Of a stretch of 64,000 nt of DNA, positions 13,220 through 25,339 are shown piece by piece. The translations under genes were made by a program, and so were the position numbers. The notes under the pieces were generated by a model. It did no database searches. It had not been told where the DNA came from and saw nothing but the letters and a program-made list of their open reading frames with translations. The DNA comes from Euglena gracilis (lineage: Eukaryota > Euglenida > Euglenophyceae > Euglenales): NCBI GenBank assembly GCA_039621445.1, contig CP154954.1:44805847-44869846 (forward strand). The letters are read 5' to 3'. How positions within the stretch are numbered: position 1 is the first letter of the stretch; every line of letters begins with the position of its first letter.

Positions 13220-13800
13220 AAAAAAACCGTCCCAATCCCCAGGGGGGGTCACTCCACTTTCAACTAACCAGTCAGTCACTTTTCAAAAACCAGTCGCCCA
13301 CTTCCCACCCCCCCCCCCCTAGGGTGTTGGTCACTTGGCCACTAAGCCAAAAGTGGTACCCCCACATAATTTTCCGGCACCTTTGGCGCTGGGTGGCCAC
13401 TATCAGCCATTCCTGGCAGACCCCATCCCAGGAGGGGGGTCTGGAGCCAAAAATCAGTCAGTCACCCCAAAAAAAACCAGACAGGCAGCCCCCTTAGATG
13501 CACTTTGGCTTCTGTCTGGTTTAAGGCCTGGCGCTGCATTCCGCTTCTGGCCCTTTCTTCGGAGCAACTCCCAATAATTGTCCGACCCCAGACAGGCAGC
13601 CCCCCCGGGAGGTGGGGTTGGACGCATCTTAAGCAATGGTATGGTGGGGAGGGTATACCCCTTTGCCGCATTCTGGCGTGAAGCCCACTCGTGGGCTGGC
13701 TCGAAGGCAGCCCTGCCTGGAGTAGGGCGTTCGGGTCTTCATCCCACGCAATGCTTTTGGGCCGCTCTCGTTCCGGCACCATTGGCAGAGGGGGCGAGCA
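13220..13800. repeat. Dispersed repeat with CAGTCAGTCAC motifs
   Basis: Contains AACCAGTCAGTCACTTT-like direct repeats, C-runs, a GGCACCTTTGGCGCTGG near-palindrome and an AGGCAGCCCTGCCTGGAG segment. A related element lies near 38820-39175. No gene was identified in 11830-14500 apart from these repeats and G/C runs. Confidence 0.5.
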
Positions 13801-14539
13801 GATCAAACCCCCCAACTTTGTGGTCATCTCACCACTGCAAATTCGCTTTCTAAAAATGAGATTTGGAAGAATCAAGGGTTCAGTAAAATGGTGCTACTCA
13901 AAATTTCATCAAAGTGCCAAAAGGGTTCTCTGGCGTCATTTTTTTACATTTTTTATTTTTATACAAGAAAGCCCGCAAAATGACAAAATTCATAAAGTCG
14001 TTTTTTTTGTGTTGGAAATTGACAACCCCTGAACGTGCCCCCCCCCCCAAAGGCGTTGAAAGAATAATGACATAAAATTTTTGGGAGATCCCATCATCAC
14101 TTCTGTTTCCTGTAATCCAAGGCTGTAAACCACCCCACTTACAATCTGCATGGGCCCATCCTCGACTTTTAACTCGAGAGGAAAAATGAAGAAGCAGAAA
14201 GACAAACCGCACAAAAGTCGCGAAGTGCGACGAAACATCGCGTGCTTCCTCGGGTTTTTTTTTTAAACAAAAACCCATCTAATTACTCAACTACCCCGCC
14301 AAAAGCCCAGCGAAAAAGGGCACAGGTGCGGACTCCTGCACACTTCCCACTCATATCTCTCACTCATTCCCCTCCAGGGCGAACCGCCAAACCGTGTCGT
14401 ATGACCCCTGGGGGTCATAAATGCGGATTTAACATGTCAGATGGACCACTGACCGCTCAAAGCAGGGTCCTGGGTCTGAACTCCACGCCAAACGCATCAA
14501 GTCACCACGTCCTACAATTGCTGTTGGGGACGGCAATTG

Positions 14540-15879
14540 TTTGATGAGGCTTGCTGGTCCGTTGCACGCCCTGAACCGCAAGCAGTGGGGAAAGAAACGC
14601 CTCCCATGCGGAACCCTTTGCGTGGGCCCGGCCCTTTTGGTCCGCTGTCCCCGTGCCATCCCCAAGACAGGGGGAGGGGTGGGGCCCCAGCCGCACCGCA
14701 GCCCGGCGCACCCCCGGCCAGGGCCCCGTAGATCGGGGTCAGGCTGGGCGGGTCTGCAGTGGGGGTTGGGTCGTCCTCCGCCTCTGTTGTTGTTGTGGCT
14801 GAGGAGGAGGCCGGGGCCACGCTTCCGTTCCCGGCGCGTCCCAGAGCGCGTGGGGGGATGGCGACCGAGGGGTCGACAGGGGGACGATGGCCGGAGAAGG
14901 GGAGCCTGGGCGGGGGGAGCTGCAGGGTCAGGGGGACGGGGTCCGGGCTGGACCACATCGCCGGGACGTAGTCCCAGTCCCAGTTGGGGCCGGGCTGTTC
15001 GCCCTCCGGGACCTCGGCAGGCCCGGTCCCCCACACAACACAATGGTTTGGTGGGCATCCATGGTTTGGTGGGATCCCGCCCTGGCCAGCCCCGCTCTCT
15101 CTCAATGGGGTCTCCAACGTGGTCGACCCAAATGTGTGATGGGCTGCGGCCACCGTCACGGGGGGGGGGGGCTAGATGGTCGCGCGCATTCGGAGCGAGC
15201 CTGAAGTGCCCCCCCCCCCCCGACAGGTCAACAGCCATGCCAATCCCACACTGCCAGCGACTATCCAACGAGACAGACACATGACAAATCACCCCCGCTA
15301 CCAATGTGGCCCTGGCCTGGGCTACGTTGCGGCCTTCCGGGACGGGCCCAGGGTTCCATATAAAGGCAGGACGGAGGGTTGGACCCCCCCTCTGGCCCAG
15401 CAGGGGGGGGCACCCCCCTCCTGTACAGTGGCGCAGTCCGGATGACCGAATTTCGGCCTGAGGAAAGCGCCGGGCCGAAAATTTTGCACCCCAAAATTCC
15501 AATTTTGGGGCATTTTTTTTTGGGCAAAAAAAATGGCACAAAATTTTCGGCACAAAGCGCCGGAAGGGAAAATTTGACCTTTTTGGGGGTGTCCCGAGAC
15601 CCACCCCGGGGTCAGTCCGGGGGGGTGTCCATACCCCTCCACCGGTCCGGGAGGGGGGCACTCCCCTCCTCTAGCCCATACACCCTCCTTATATCGAGCC
15701 CTGGGCGGGCCCCCACCACCGCTGGTCGTCCTCCCACTCCCGCCCCGGCTCCGGCTTCCCGTTCTGGAACCGCCTCCGCCGCTCCAGCGCCTGCAGCGTC
15801 TTCTGCCGGCCTGTCAGTTCCGGCGGTGCGCCACTGCCCGCGGGCGGGGGCAGCTCGGGAGGGCCGGACATGGGGGGCC
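14540..15879 (-). CDS. Hypothetical protein, at least two exons, low-complexity C-terminal part
   Basis: Exon 15879 to about 15717 follows a CACCAG acceptor and encodes a proline-rich start then TGRQKTLQALERRRRFQNGK and EPGREWEDDQRW. A second exon, about 15045 to 14660, encodes PGPNWDWDYVPAMW followed by a long Pro/Ala/Ser/Thr-rich, presumably disordered segment ending near DPPSLTPIYGALAGG. Residue composition and GC-rich third positions favour coding, but no domain is recognised. The exon joint and the end of the gene are not resolved. Confidence 0.4.
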
Positions 15880-16461
15880 CTGGTGTGGGTGGGGACAGGA
15901 GGATGAGGGCTTGAACTGGCTTGAACTTGCCATCCAGTTCAAGCACCTTCCCGCCTCCGACACAATACCCTGAACGGAACGGGACCATGTGCTGTGCGGC
16001 GGAAAATGGGCCCATGCGTGTTTGCGACATGACAGGGGATGGCGGGAAGAAAATGTGGCTGAATTCATCCATGTGAAGCAAAATGTGGGGATTTGAATAT
16101 GCTGGGCCGAAGAAGCCGTGTGGGCATCCTGGCCTGCGTCCTCAGTAAAGCTCTTGCACTTCACGGGATACGAGGCAAAATGTGCACTCGGACACTTGCA
16201 CATGACGTACCACCTGAGGGCAAACCATTCCACACATGCATACCGTACAAGGTGACTCAAGAACATCACTTGAGCGCCGGCCAACTCCTCCACACAATTA
16301 TGGGGGAACACGCCCTGATCCACCGGAGCAATCTGACACGCAGCACGCTGCTGAATGGGTCAAACTTCTCGTCCGTGAGGTCAGCAGGGTCACACATGAT
16401 TCTGGGTACGACGGTCGGGTGGGGTTCAGTGTGGGAAGGGCCCGCTGGGTCGGCGGGGGCC

Positions 16462-18711
16462 TCAGTTGGACTTCTTGCCGGCGGCGGGCCGGGCCGCCGG
16501 GCCGCCCGCCGCGGCCCCGGCCGCGGCGCCCTGCTCCCCCTCGCGCGCTGCCTCCTGCTTGGCCGCCCCGCCGCCGCTCACCAGCATCATCGTGACGCAC
16601 ATCAGGATCATGAGCCACTGCGGCGGCCGGCCGGGCGGGCCGGGTGCGGGGAGCGCGCGACGGGGCGTGGTTTAGGCCACGTCTCCGAGGTTTCCAGACA
16701 CGATTTCGGGGGCTTTACGTGGTTTCTGGGAAAACGTGTTCATAAAATTTTAATAATTTAAAATTTTAACAAATGGGCAGGTGTGATTGTGCGTAAATTT
16801 ATGTGGCACGTCTTTTATATGAATTAAGTGGAAATTCAGGGTCCATACACACACACACACACACACAATCTTGCTTATTTATTCTTTCTAATAAATATTG
16901 CTTCCAATTTTAAGTTAGGTCGTTTTTGAACTTACATTTTTACAATAAAAATGTGTGAAATGCCCTGCATCACCTGGGGGATCAAAGCCAAACCCCCTTT
17001 TCTGGCCAAATCGTCCACACCTCTCTACAGGTTCCACAGGCAAGGCACCTTCTACTGGAGGTTTGCTCAGCCCCCCCCGAATGACACAGATAACCGTGGG
17101 GGGGCACTGCCATCCTCCAGGCTGGGCAGTCCCCCCCCCCCGGAGGAGCGGCTCATATGGCTGGCAGTTTGTTTCCTCCCGTGGACACGGCTTCCCACCA
17201 GGCCTCCTCCCCCCAGACCACCTCAGGGCACCGGCAGAGACCGACCTGTGACTGAACAGAGGCCACCGTCCATGAGGGACGCAGTGGAACCCAGCCCTGC
17301 CCCGCCCACCGGAGCCCAACCCAACCCCACTCCACCGCACACCACACGGGGGGGGGCACACGTATTTCTGGAAGAAAGACTTCTCCTCCTGCGGCGGCTG
17401 CCCTGGGCCCTGTGCACCGCCCTGGCCCGGCGCTTGCTCCCAGGGGTTGGCTTGCACTTCTTCCTGGTCCGGGGGGGGGGTCCCGCGGGCCGGCCGGGAA
17501 GAGGTGCTGGCTGGACCCCCCCTGGAGGTGGGGGGATGGGGGGGGGGGCGGGTCCGGTCGGGTGGCAGCTACTCTCAAAAACAGGCAAAAAAAGCCCAAA
17601 TCCAGCTGGGCTGGCACTTTTCAGCCAAAAGTTTGGAGGTGAAAAAGCAAAAATCACTCAAACATGCAATTTTTTTTTACCATTCTCACCCAAAAGTTTT
17701 CGGTCCAGCCCGGCTTCGCCAGCTGGCCTGAACTTTATTTCAGCGGACCTGGGGGGCGGGGGGCGAAGCCTGACTGGGAGCTGCTGGCTGGAAAAAAGGT
17801 GGCTGGCTGACTGGACCCCGCAGGGGGGGGGGTCCTTCCAGCTTAAGAAAACCCCTGCTTGCTCCGCCCGGACCCCAACGTACACGTCGTCCGGCACCGT
17901 ACTGTGGGGGGGGGGGGTGGAGCGATGAATCTGCAGTATGGATCCAGCCAACGGTTTTAGGCGGCGGAGAGCCCTGCCGACGGGTTTTGTGGTTGTCCTG
18001 CGACGGCTGCTCGGCAGGGCTCCTGGCGGTCACCTAGCCCCCCCTCCCTCTTGCCCAGAATTCGGTGTAAACTGAAATTGGCAGTGCAGAAGAGAGGCCA
18101 ACCACCACTAAAGCCAGAACGTCGAGAAGCCCACTTCCCAGGTGTGATGGGAGTTGGCCTGGCTTGACCTGTTGCTAGGCGCTGTGGCGCGAATGGAAGC
18201 AATCCCCCCACCTGGGAATACAGCGCACCCACCATCCTCCTCGACGAAAACTTGGCTTTGATTTCAGAAAATGTCTCAAACAATCACCATTGGCACACCA
18301 TTTTGTTCTGTACTTTTGGTTTTCGCCAATGCACGATTTTTTTTTATGTGGGCCGGAGAATTTTCAAAGCACATAGAACATCTTTGCGGGGTGATGCGGC
18401 ATTCGGATGGTTGTGCAAGAGGCCTAGTGGGGGATGACATTTGCAAGAAAACATTCCTTTAACATGGACAATTTTCCTTGACCGACATGAGGAAATTTAG
18501 CCTGGAAGGGGGTGAGACAGGCTTTTTGTTGACGACCTTGTTTGCGCGGGGAGCCCTCGGAGGGCAATCCCTTTTCGGGCAGGCCCCGGGGTACCCACCC
18601 AGCCCAGCGCGGCACCCCCCAAAATGGGCCGTCTCGGGGCATTTCCCAAAAGGAAACTTGGCGCTCCGAATCCCCCCCCCCCTCCTGCGCCCCCGGCCTC
18701 CTACCCCCCCC

Positions 18712-18744
<33 letters not shown>

Positions 18745-20722
18745 GGGGGGGTCTTCTGAGTTAAAAAGAAGCCTGTTTGGGGTGTGGTTTTGGTTTTGAG
18801 CCCGAAATAATTTTCTTTTTTTTAAAATGTCTCGTTCCCCCCCCCCAAAACGTCGTTTTTGGGATTGTGTGGGAACCACCTTAAAACCACCCGAGAACAT
18901 TCTTTAGACCAGGAGGGGTGTTCATCCACCCAGGGGGTAAAAAAAGGGTCCAGGGAACCCATTTCTTTAGGGTCAATTTCGGGACGAAAATTGTTTTGTG
19001 TGATTTGCGATGGAAATAGAGGAAAACTCCCTGTGGGAGGCACTCACTCACCCACCCCGGGGGAGGGGGTCGGGCGAGTTTTTAAAAAGGCCTATTAATC
19101 ACTGTCCAGTTGAGCAGTTGAGGACAAGAATGTGGGGGAGAACATCGAGAGGGGGGTATCGCCCTCCCAGGCTCCACCAGACGGGGGGGGGGGGGGGCGG
19201 CATGGGGGGGGCGGGCCGGAAAGCTGAGGCCCACCACCACGGTGTGCTTGGCCGGGGCGGGCAGGGAGCTGGGGGCGATGGCCGGCCCGGCCCCCGGGAC
19301 GGGGGCCGCCAGGGCCTCGCAGAAATTCTTGCTACCGGCCTTGAGCTTGGCCGCCACGTTCTGCAGCCCTGACAGCGAGGCCAATGGCGCATGGCCCCCA
19401 AGACGCACACAGCCATCACGTCGCGCAGGACTCCCCGGTGTACTTGGGAATGCAGCCAGGGTGGGGGACGTTTTCGGAAGGCGTGCGTGCAGAATGGTGG
19501 GGAAGGCGACGTCCTCGCACCCCACTGGCAAACCCAGCACCGCAGACCCCCCAGACAGAGTTCAGGGAAGCGGTGACCCTGACCTGATGGGCACTGGACG
19601 CAGCACATGACGCCCGGCACAGCAATCAGCCCGGAGATTTTTTTAGGACCCGGTGGGAGAGGGACCCCCCCCCTGTGGGGGTCCCTTTCCCACCGGGGAC
19701 CCATTTTTTAAGGGGGGGGGGGGGCAGTCTTGACTACCCCCCCTTGACTACTCCGGGTAGGTCAACAAAATGCAAAAAAAAAAAAACTGTGACTCAAGCA
19801 CACACCAACCAGCCCAGTGATGGCACCGCCAGCCACCGTGGGATAGAGGTTGTACTGTTCCTTGAATCCCGTGTTGAAGAGCAGGCACTGCAGAAAAACG
19901 GGACCACTACGACAATTCAACCGTTGAATTTGAGCATCTCTGTAACGGTGACATGCTGCGAGGAACACTCACTGATCGTCACCCGGAGCCCCAGAATCAA
20001 AACGAGGAGAAAAAGTGCAAAATCACGAAAATTCAAAAATCACCCCCAAAAAATGCAAAAAAATTGGGACCAAATTTACAAGCACTATACTATACTATAT
20101 GGAATTATGAGGAAAACGTCAGTTTCAAAAAAAATCTCAAAAATGCAGAAATAATCCAAAAAAAAAGTGAAAAAAAAGGGTAAATTTATTTAAAAACAAT
20201 GTGCCAAAGAGGAAAAACCCTGAAAAAATCGAAAAAATGCACAAAAAATGAGGAAAAAGGTGAAAAAAATGCGAAATGCATTCCCCCCCTTCATTGGGGT
20301 CAATTTACATCATAAAAATATATGTCATAGACCAGATCTCAGAGGTTGCCCATGTTCAGCAGTGGCACACAAATGTGGGAGAGAAACTGATTGAGCGACA
20401 TATTCCCTTTTACTGACAACCCTTCATTTGCAATGGAGAACTGCTGCGCAACTAAGAGTGGGGGGCACACTGGAGCAAGAGAAATCATGGTGTAATCGGT
20501 GGACTCTGGAGCCTCGCCGGTGAGGGTTTGAGGCACCCGCAGCAGGTACGCTCCTCCGTCGTTTGCCAGGCGCTGTGCGACAGGGAAACAGGGGCGGAGC
20601 ATGCTTATTATTGCAAATAAATTCATTTTCATTAGATTCATCAAGTTTGTTTTAAACCATATCCATGCAACTCAAAAAAATACCAAGAATCTAACACACA
20701 CTTACACACACCTAAACACACG

Positions 20723-20772
<50 letters not shown>

Positions 20773-20861
20773 GAAACACACCCAGACATACACATACACA
20801 CATGCATATGCATGCACACACACACACCCAACACACAACACCCACAACACACAACACACAC

Positions 20862-20920
<59 letters not shown>

Positions 20921-21711
20921 TGCAACATGGTGCACCATGCGTGGGCACCTTACGTAACTTGCACAACTCGCCTCATTTTTCTTGAGGAATGACCAAGGTT
21001 TGCCCCCGGGCCGAGCCAATGTGTAACACTCAAATTGTGACCGATCGCCCTGCGGGGAACCGTGTGGTCCCCCGGGACACACCACGAGGGCCTCCAGCTG
21101 GCGCCCCTCCCAAGCTGCGAAGGCGGGCTGGAACCGCACCTCCGAGACGCCGCCCGTGACCTTGACGCTGACCTGCGGCGGTCCGGGGTCCGGGGTCCGG
21201 GGGGGGGGTGGCTGCACTTGGGGGTGGTTGCCATGTTGCCCAAGCACCGGAAAAGATGGGCAAGGACTGGGGGGGCGTGAGAAAAACTGGACAGCAAAAG
21301 AATCCAGCACTTCGCCCCGAAAAGGGCAAACTCCTCCCTTGCCGACCCAGTTTTTGTCCATTTTGGCCCACTTTGCCCCCCCCCCCCCGCAAAGGTGAAA
21401 ACCCCGTCACAGCCAAGCTGCCCTTCAGGCGGCGGGGCAGGAAACCACCCCCAAGGATGGGGAGGGGTTCAGGGCTGGAACAAAGAAAAGTAGCCGGTTG
21501 GCTGGACCTCACCCGAACCGCTGCGGACCAACCCTTGCCTGGGCACCAAAAAGAGAGGAATGGACTGGGAATGGGCCAGCAAGGTGGCGTTGAGACGGGG
21601 GGTTGCCAAAATGTGGATTGGGGGTGACGGAGGAAGTGAAGAAAGATCCCACGCTTCACACTGAAAAGCTCTCTCCGGTCCTGTGTCTAAATCGAAGAGA
21701 AAGATTGAAAA

Positions 21712-21775
<64 letters not shown>

Positions 21776-22684
21776 AAAATACATAATGCAAAATACTACA
21801 AAATACATACTACAAAATAACATAATGCTCATAGTGAACACAGAATACTCATCAATTCAACTTTAGAATATTCTTACAAGAATGGAAAAAACATTGGAAT
21901 GGAAAAAATAAAAAAATTGAAATGTGCTCCATCAGAATGCATGCGATAAATATCGTCAAAAATCGTCCTCCCAAAGATGACCTCTGAGAACATGCACATG
22001 GACAGTTAGGAGGTATGTCCCAACCAGGCTTCTTTTTAAGACCCCCGGGGGGGGCGGGGGGGTCCCCCCCACCCAACCAGGGTGGCGCGGGACCCCCCAC
22101 GGGGGGGGGGGGGGGGCGGGGACCCCCCCAAATTGGGCCCGTTAAACGCAATTTTCAAAAAGGTATTCGCGCCGAAAAGGTATACCCGGCGCCTCTGGCG
22201 CGGGACCCCCCCCCCCCCCCCCGGGGGGGTCCGGCCCGGACCCCCCCACCCCCCCCCCCCCCCCGGGGGGGGGGGGGGGTCAGGTTAAAAAGAAGCCTGG
22301 TCCCAACGTCACACCGTTGCTTCGGCAAAAGGAGAAACTATTGCCCTCGCCGCCACAGACCTACTGACCTACTTCGTTCGCGTGCGCAGCCCACTCCACC
22401 CCTGGAGGGAGGGAGCACCTGTCCCTTGGGCTGCCACGTCTGCCCGCCGTCCAGGGAGTGTTCCATGCCGAACGTGGGAGACCTGCGGCGGCGGCCAGGC
22501 GGGTCGTTTGGGGGTGAACCGTTCTGTTTGTTGCCACAAATAAGGCTGGGACTGTGGGAAAACTTTCGGGGTCCGCGCGACAGCGAAATGCCAGGGAAGC
22601 ACACTTTGCAGCCGTGCTGCCCTGGAGGAACAGCAGCCCAAACAGCAGCTGCAGTAGGAGCGACCTGCGCAGCGTGCGTGGCAT
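16462..22684 (-). CDS. EMC10: ER membrane protein complex subunit 10, complete nine-exon gene
   Basis: EMC10 is a lumenal, membrane-anchored subunit of the EMC insertase, which places transmembrane segments into the ER membrane. Exons on the minus strand: 22684-22605, 22482-22419, 21172-21083, 20572-20471, 19887-19806, 19524-19470, 17901-17853, 17463-17362, 16617-16462. All introns are GT-AG, the phases agree, and the total is 780 nt (259 residues plus TGA), close to the usual EMC10 length. Exon 1 begins at an ATG and encodes a signal peptide (RRSLLLQLLFGLLFLQG). Then come FGMEHSLDGGQTW, RLANDGGAYLLRVPQ, a VYVGVRAEQAG strand and the family hallmark EEKSFFQKY/WLMILMCVTMML, in which the intron splits the motif just before the membrane helix. 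The tail is Ala/Gly-rich and ends in GKKSN. The start follows an ACCGCC context. Introns carry microsatellites and mobile elements. The exon 5-7 joins rest mainly on phase and weak similarity. Confidence 0.9.
17464..17852 (-). repeat. EMC10 intron 7, composed of GCTGGCTGG-family repeat
   Basis: The 389-bp intron begins GTTTTCTTAAGCTGGAAGG and ends in CCGGACCAG. Nearly all of it matches the dispersed repeat family of 2780, 4220 and 11180: TTCTTAAGCTGG end, GTCAGCCAGCCACC, an A/T-rich middle and a C-run near the 3' end. The repeat therefore seems to define most of the intron, though I could not find clear target-site duplications. Confidence 0.5.
18518..18775. mobile_element. Possible introner-like element in EMC10 intron 6
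   Basis: The right end, GTTAAAAAGAAGCCTG, is nearly identical to the right end of the element at 22025-22299 and follows the same C-run/G-run block. The proposed left end, CAGGCTTTTTGTTGAC, matches the family less well, and the flanks (GGGTGAGA and TTTGGGGT) are not duplicated. It may be a decayed or rearranged copy. Confidence 0.4.
20708..20918. repeat. (CA)n microsatellite in EMC10 intron 3
   Basis: Two CA-dinucleotide blocks (about 20728-20769 and 20860-20918) separated by CA-rich imperfect sequence including a CATGCATATGCATG stretch. Noncoding. Confidence 0.95.
22025..22299. mobile_element. Introner-like element with perfect 8-bp target-site duplication (EMC10 intron 2)
   Basis: A 275-bp element with inverted ends CAGGCTTCTTTTTAA and TTAAAAAGAAGCCTG, perfect over 15 bp. 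It is flanked on both sides by GTCCCAAC (22017-22024 and 22300-22307), an exact 8-bp target-site duplication. The interior is blocks of C- and G-runs plus a GGCGCCTCTGGCGC near-palindrome; it has no ORF of its own. It lies inside EMC10 intron 2 and did not itself create that intron. An 8-bp duplication is typical of hAT-type and related cut-and-paste transposases, which must act in trans. Confidence 0.9.
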
Positions 22685-22759
22685 GGCGGTCGCTGTGAGA
22701 CAGGAAGGCGCCCGGGCCCCGGAGGAGAAGACACAGCCCCCAAAGAATTATTGAGCGAC

Positions 22760-24000
22760 GAGTGGCCCAGGCAATGGGAGGGGGAGAGGGGGGCGACGCG
22801 TTGCCAAGGCACACCCAAGGCTAAACCGCCCTTTACATTGGTGGATGGGCCAGCACAAATAATTCCAGAGAGCTTCTCCTCGGATGCCACCCGGCACCCA
22901 GAATAAATAATATTTTTTTTGCCAACCATACTTTTTGTCTACCCTGTTTTAAAAAGGCAAAAAAAAGATACAGAGCGTGCTGCAAACAGAAAAGAGAATG
23001 GTGGGTGGGAGGGCCCTCAAAGGAGACCTCCCCCCCACTGCCCCCAGCGGTGCGGGAGGCCCCTCCACACCCCTCGCTGCCCCGCGGTGCAGGGCGGCCG
23101 CGCCACCGGCCCCCCTCCAGCCTGCCCCCCAAAAACAGGTGGGGGGGGGGAGGTGGGTCGAACCCCCCCCCCCAGTCCACCAGGTTTAGGTGGGGGGGAC
23201 ACCCCCCACCTAAACAGTTTGCGGTCCGGGTGACTGATTTTCGGCCCGGTGCTTCGCGCCGGGCCAAAATTTTTGACCGCCCAAAACGGCCAAAATGCCA
23301 TTTTGGGCACTTTTAGGTGCAAAAATTTGTCAAAAATGCAAAAAAAATGCGGTCCACAGCGCTGGAAGGAAGATTTTGACCTTTTTGGGAGGTCCCAGGT
23401 GTCCTCTGGGGTCGGTCCAGACCCCCCCGGCAAGTGGGGGGAGAATCCAGGGGAGAATAGGGGGGACACCCCACCCACCTAAACCCGTACACCCTCCTTA
23501 AAATTAACCCTGCCGACACCAGGTAAAGAAATGCGGGGGAGGGGGCTGGGTTCCCCTCCGTCCGGAAGGGGTGGGCCGGGTCAGATCCATGGACCCTCCC
23601 TCCCCAAAAGATTTTCCAGCACAAACGGCTGGAATATTTTTTTGGAAGGGGGCTCAAAAAAGGCCAAAATCGCGGTTTCCCGCACACTTTGGCCAAATTT
23701 TTTTGAAAAAAAAATCGGCCGAAACATACACCAAAATTTTATCCTCTTCGGCAAACAGCACTGGAGATAAAACTTTGGTTCCAGGGGGGTCCCAGACCCT
23801 CCCCTTGGATCTTAAGGGGGGAAGGGGGGGTCTAGACCCCCCTCCCCCTGTGCAAAACCAACTGTCACTGAACGCCCTGCGCGGCTCCCACAGTCAACCT
23901 ACCCAGGGGGTTGTACCGGAAGAACACGTGGGGGGGAGGGCCCCAACCCACCCACCACAGCACTGAGCAACCAACACATGAACACCGGTGCCCCCCGAAA
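22760..24000. other. Repeat-rich region upstream of EMC10, no gene identified
   Basis: Upstream of the EMC10 start the sequence holds C/G runs and two blocks of a hairpin repeat (23220-23480 and 23580-23830) with GTGCTTCGCGCCGGGCC-type palindromes flanked by A/T-rich CCAAAATTTTTG. The segment 22700-23120 is moderately CpG-rich and would be the promoter side of EMC10, but no core promoter element can be assigned from sequence alone. Confidence 0.5.
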
Positions 24001-24511
24001 GAACGGGAAGGGCTGGGGGAGGTCCACCCACCACCAATAAGGTTTCTGCGATTCTGCCCACGCCCCCCCCCCCAGCACAAAGCCCAGGGAGCAAGACCGC
24101 AAAACACAACAAAAGTCCCGATTTGAGCACCGCCGGCCCGCCGCGCGATGCAGGCGGGCCGCGGAGGGAGACACGCGGGAGAGGGCCCCGGCGGGGGATA
24201 GCGCCCTCACCGGGGCAGCGCATGAGGACGCAGGGCTCCGGGCGGTCGCGCACCGGAGCGCCTCATGGCTGGCGGTGGTGGGGTCCGAAATAGATGAGGG
24301 GGGGGTATGTCGCAGGGGCGGGGCCATGCTGGATGCGTTTCTGCTTGGGGGAATGGGTCCGGCCAGCCGCCAGCACCTTTTCCACCAAAAGGGACAGAAA
24401 CGAACTCCGGGTGCTAATGTGTGTTTGGGTGATGAGTCGTAACGTGTGTGTTCTGTGCCCTTCTGTGCACCGTTGTGTGTGCGTGCGTGCGCGTGCGGGT
24501 GTTGTGTGTTG

Positions 24512-24517
24512 TGCGCA

Positions 24518-24552
<35 letters not shown>

Positions 24553-24570
24553 GTGTGTGTGTGTGTGTTG
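24512..24570. repeat. (GT)n microsatellite
   Basis: A short GT repeat with TTGTG interruptions, preceded by a GCGTGCGTGCG stretch. No gene is recognised in 24300-25050. Confidence 0.9.
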
Positions 24571-25052
24571 CCTTAATCTGGCTGGTGCTGATACCAAACC
24601 CTTGTATTTTTCCAACTCAAAAATTTCAAAAATTGAAAATATGTACACATCGTGGGACAATTGCTCAAATGTGCAAATCAAACATGCTAAAAAATGGAAG
24701 TGAAGATGTGGGGAAATCGCAATTTTTTCAATTCAATTTTAAGGAATGTTCCAGGTGCTCGGTTTTAGGTTCTTGCTGGAGAAGTTCGCTGACGCCACAA
24801 GCATTGGATCCTCTGGTTTCATTAGCATGGGGTCCCCACAATATCAGAAAACACAATCATTTGCAATTTGCGCCATTCAAGCTGTTTGAAGCCATCATAC
24901 AAGTTCAGGAGGTCAAAAAGCCATTTCAGGTGTTTGGAGCCATTTCGGGTGTTTGAAGCTCCGCACATGGCAAAACCATTCAAATAGATCATAAACAAAT
25001 TCAAACCGCAAAATTATTTTCATTTAGGAAATTTTGGGCCATTTTGAGCCAT

Positions 25053-25331
25053 CAGGCTTGTGCCTACCGACCGGGGGTGAGGGGGGTGGGTACTATAGGG
25101 TGCCTGCCCCTCGCAGGATCACCCCCAGGGGGGGGTCCGGCGGGGACCCAGAAAATTTTCATTGAAAATGGCCTTTTCCGGGCCCAGGCGCGGAAGGCGC
25201 CGGGGTCAGAGGGGGGTGCCTGCTATGGGCAGGCACCCCCAAAACCCCTACCCCCCGAGGGGGGGTCGGATGGGGGGCTATGGGGTGCCCCCCCCCCCCG
25301 TGGGGTAGGCACCCAACTAAACACGAGCCTG
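25053..25331. mobile_element. Introner-like element, diverged 8-bp target-site duplication
   Basis: A 279-bp element with ends CAGGCTTGTGCCTACC and, inverted, CAGGCTCGTGTTTAG followed by GGTGCCTACC. Flanks TGAGCCAT (25045-25052) and TGAGCAAC (25332-25339) agree at 6 of 8 positions. The interior has C/G runs and a GGCGCGGAAGGCGCC hairpin, as in the copies at 22025 and 55935. No flanking exon is recognised, so whether it lies in a gene is unknown. Confidence 0.65.
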
Positions 25332-25339
25332 TGAGCAAC

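Noticed and set aside
16093-16761. Plus-strand open frame of about 220 codons
   Set aside because: It overlaps the last EMC10 exon in antisense; its C-terminal part is the complement of that exon and it matches no family.
18518-18775. Element with certain target-site duplication
   Set aside because: The two flanking octamers differ, so only its relationship to the family, not a clean insertion, is supported.
24170-24270. ATG with a following CCCCG/GTGAGG donor on the minus strand, a possible first exon
   Set aside because: Only about 18 codons of Arg/Pro-rich sequence, with no partner exon that could be linked.
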